Source: Syntrophaceae bacterium UBA2188
GTDB lineage: Bacteria; Desulfobacterota; BSN033; UBA1163
Assembly (NCBI GenBank): GCA_002327985.1
Contig: DCVM01000019.1
Location: 21,994-29,614 of the forward strand
Length of the DNA: 7,621 nt
Reading direction: 5' to 3'
Below are positions 6,871-7,621 of this stretch, one piece after another. Position 1 is the stretch's first letter. Each line of letters begins with the position of its first letter. Below the pieces are notes generated by a model. That model was not told where the DNA came from and did not search any database. It saw only the letters and a list, made by a program, of their open reading frames with translations. Position numbers and translations under genes: made by a program.

Positions 6871-6882
6871 ATTACCGTTAAC
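6871..6882. promoter_or_regulatory. Degenerate LacI-type operator ahead of the regulator gene
   Basis: ATTACC-GTTAAC is centred on CG, with its right half identical to the perfect palindrome at 5152-5163 and its left half matching at 4 of 6 positions. It ends 8 nt before the regulator's ATG. A weak promoter can be drawn just before it (TTGCTC at 6845-6850, 17 bp, TTTATT at 6868-6873), whose -10 box would overlap the site. Autorepression is inferred from position and similarity only. Confidence 0.4.
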
Positions 6883-6890
6883 ACAAGAAT

Positions 6891-7621
6891 ATGCATAAGA
6901 AGATTACTATTAAAGATATTGCCCGGATGGCCAATGTCTCCCATACCACGGTCTCAAGGGCACTGAATAATAAATCTCGTATTAAAAATGATACAAAAGA
7001 TAAGATTCTCTCCATCGCCAGAGAGTTAAACTACCGACCCGATTTTATTGCAAGAAGCCTGGTGATGAGACGGACCAAGACGTTGGGTCTCGTCATCACG
7101 ACGATCGCCAATCCATTTTATACGGAACTTTCCCAAGGAATCGAAGCCACCGGTATCAGCCTAGGGTATAATATCATTCTTTGTAGTACCAATTATGACC
7201 TTTCGGCTGAAAAAAAGTATATTGACATGCTAAGAAGCAAGGGGGTAGATGGAATTATTTTCACTTCTGCACATATGGGTGACCCCAATATCATGGAGTT
7301 GGCTGAAGAGGGATTTCCCATGATATTGGTCAATCGTAGAACTTATCATCCTATGATCAGAGAGAAAGTCGATTATGTTGGTGTGGATAATATCCTTGGA
7401 GGGTTTTTAGCCGTTGAACACCTGATCAGACTTGGCCATAAACGGATTGGTGTCATCGGTGGTTCTTCCGAATCCTCCGTTGGTTTTGAGCGCCTTGAAG
7501 GTGGAAAGAAAGCACTTGCTAATTATGGTTTGGATGTGATAGAGGATTATTTCTTAGAAGGCGATTTTTTAAAGGGGTCTGGCTATCAGGGGGGAAAAAT
7601 ATTTCTTAAGATGGGGGAACC
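6891..7621 (+). CDS. LacI/GalR-family transcriptional regulator, 3' end cut by window
   Basis: The visible 243 codons encode a DNA-binding repressor with a ligand-sensing periplasmic-binding-protein-like core. The N-terminal helix-turn-helix has ITIKDIARMANVSHTTVSRAL (5-25), with the recognition helix at about 16-25. The hinge region is NYRPDFIARSLVMRR (47-61), where L57 is the leucine that normally inserts at the central CpG of the operator. The sensor domain follows (LGLVI at 65-69, NPFYTEL at 74-80, GVDGIIF at 118-124, VGVDN at 163-167, LGHKRIGVIGG at 181-191). Family members are about 330-345 residues, so some 90-100 residues lie beyond the window. The start is firm: an in-frame TAA lies at 6879-6881, the codons between hold no alternative start, and a later start would cut the DNA-binding domain. 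No clear Shine-Dalgarno precedes it. The effector is unknown. Two CG-centred palindromes near 5152 and 6871 suggest control of the carboxyltransferase gene and of itself. Confidence 0.93.
   Translation, partial: MHKKITIKDIARMANVSHTTVSRALNNKSRIKNDTKDKILSIARELNYRPDFIARSLVMRRTKTLGLVITTIANPFYTELSQGIEATGISLGYNIILCSTNYDLSAEKKYIDMLRSKGVDGIIFTSAHMGDPNIMELAEEGFPMILVNRRTYHPMIREKVDYVGVDNILGGFLAVEHLIRLGHKRIGVIGGSSESSVGFERLEGGKKALANYGLDVIEDYFLEGDFLKGSGYQGGKIFLKMGE

Overview
The window is ordinary bacterial chromosome with five genes, all on the + strand. Two of them run off the window edges. Gene style and content (a bacterial aspartyl-tRNA synthetase, an acyl-CoA ligase, a stand-alone biotin-dependent carboxyltransferase subunit and a citrate/isopropylmalate-type synthase) suggest an anaerobic or syntrophic member of the Desulfobacterota/deltaproteobacterial group. 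That assignment is inference from gene content and protein style; nothing here proves the taxon. I see no tRNA or rRNA gene, insertion sequence, CRISPR array or phage gene.

Layout. Bases 1-5004 look like one co-directional operon with gaps of about 25 bp: the 3' part of aspS, a 604-residue HMGL-like acyl-CoA condensing enzyme, and a 526-residue AMP-forming acyl-CoA ligase. A 279-bp gap follows; its bases 5041-5280 are only about 22% G+C by hand count. This gap carries a sigma70-like promoter and a perfect 12-bp palindrome with a central CG, of the kind bound by LacI-family repressors. It leads into a 497-residue carboxyltransferase (transcarboxylase 5S / pyruvate carboxylase subunit B type) with its own strong Shine-Dalgarno. 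A 113-bp gap then leads to the start of a LacI-family regulator, which is cut by the window end. A degraded copy of the same palindrome lies just before the regulator's start codon.

How the genes may work together. The ligase would supply acyl-CoA. The HMGL-like enzyme would condense an acyl-CoA with a 2-oxo acid; Re-citrate synthase is a plausible identity. The carboxyltransferase would make or consume oxaloacetate. Together this could be C3/C4 carbon flow into a citrate-forming route. The LacI-family protein probably represses the carboxyltransferase promoter and itself.

The points most worth a second look are: (i) the condensing enzyme carries a C-terminal Cache/PDC-like ligand-binding domain in place of a LeuA regulatory domain; (ii) the repressor/operator pairing around the carboxyltransferase; (iii) an abrupt change of codon use inside the carboxyltransferase gene near base 6565. 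I found no clear evidence of a wholly new system.
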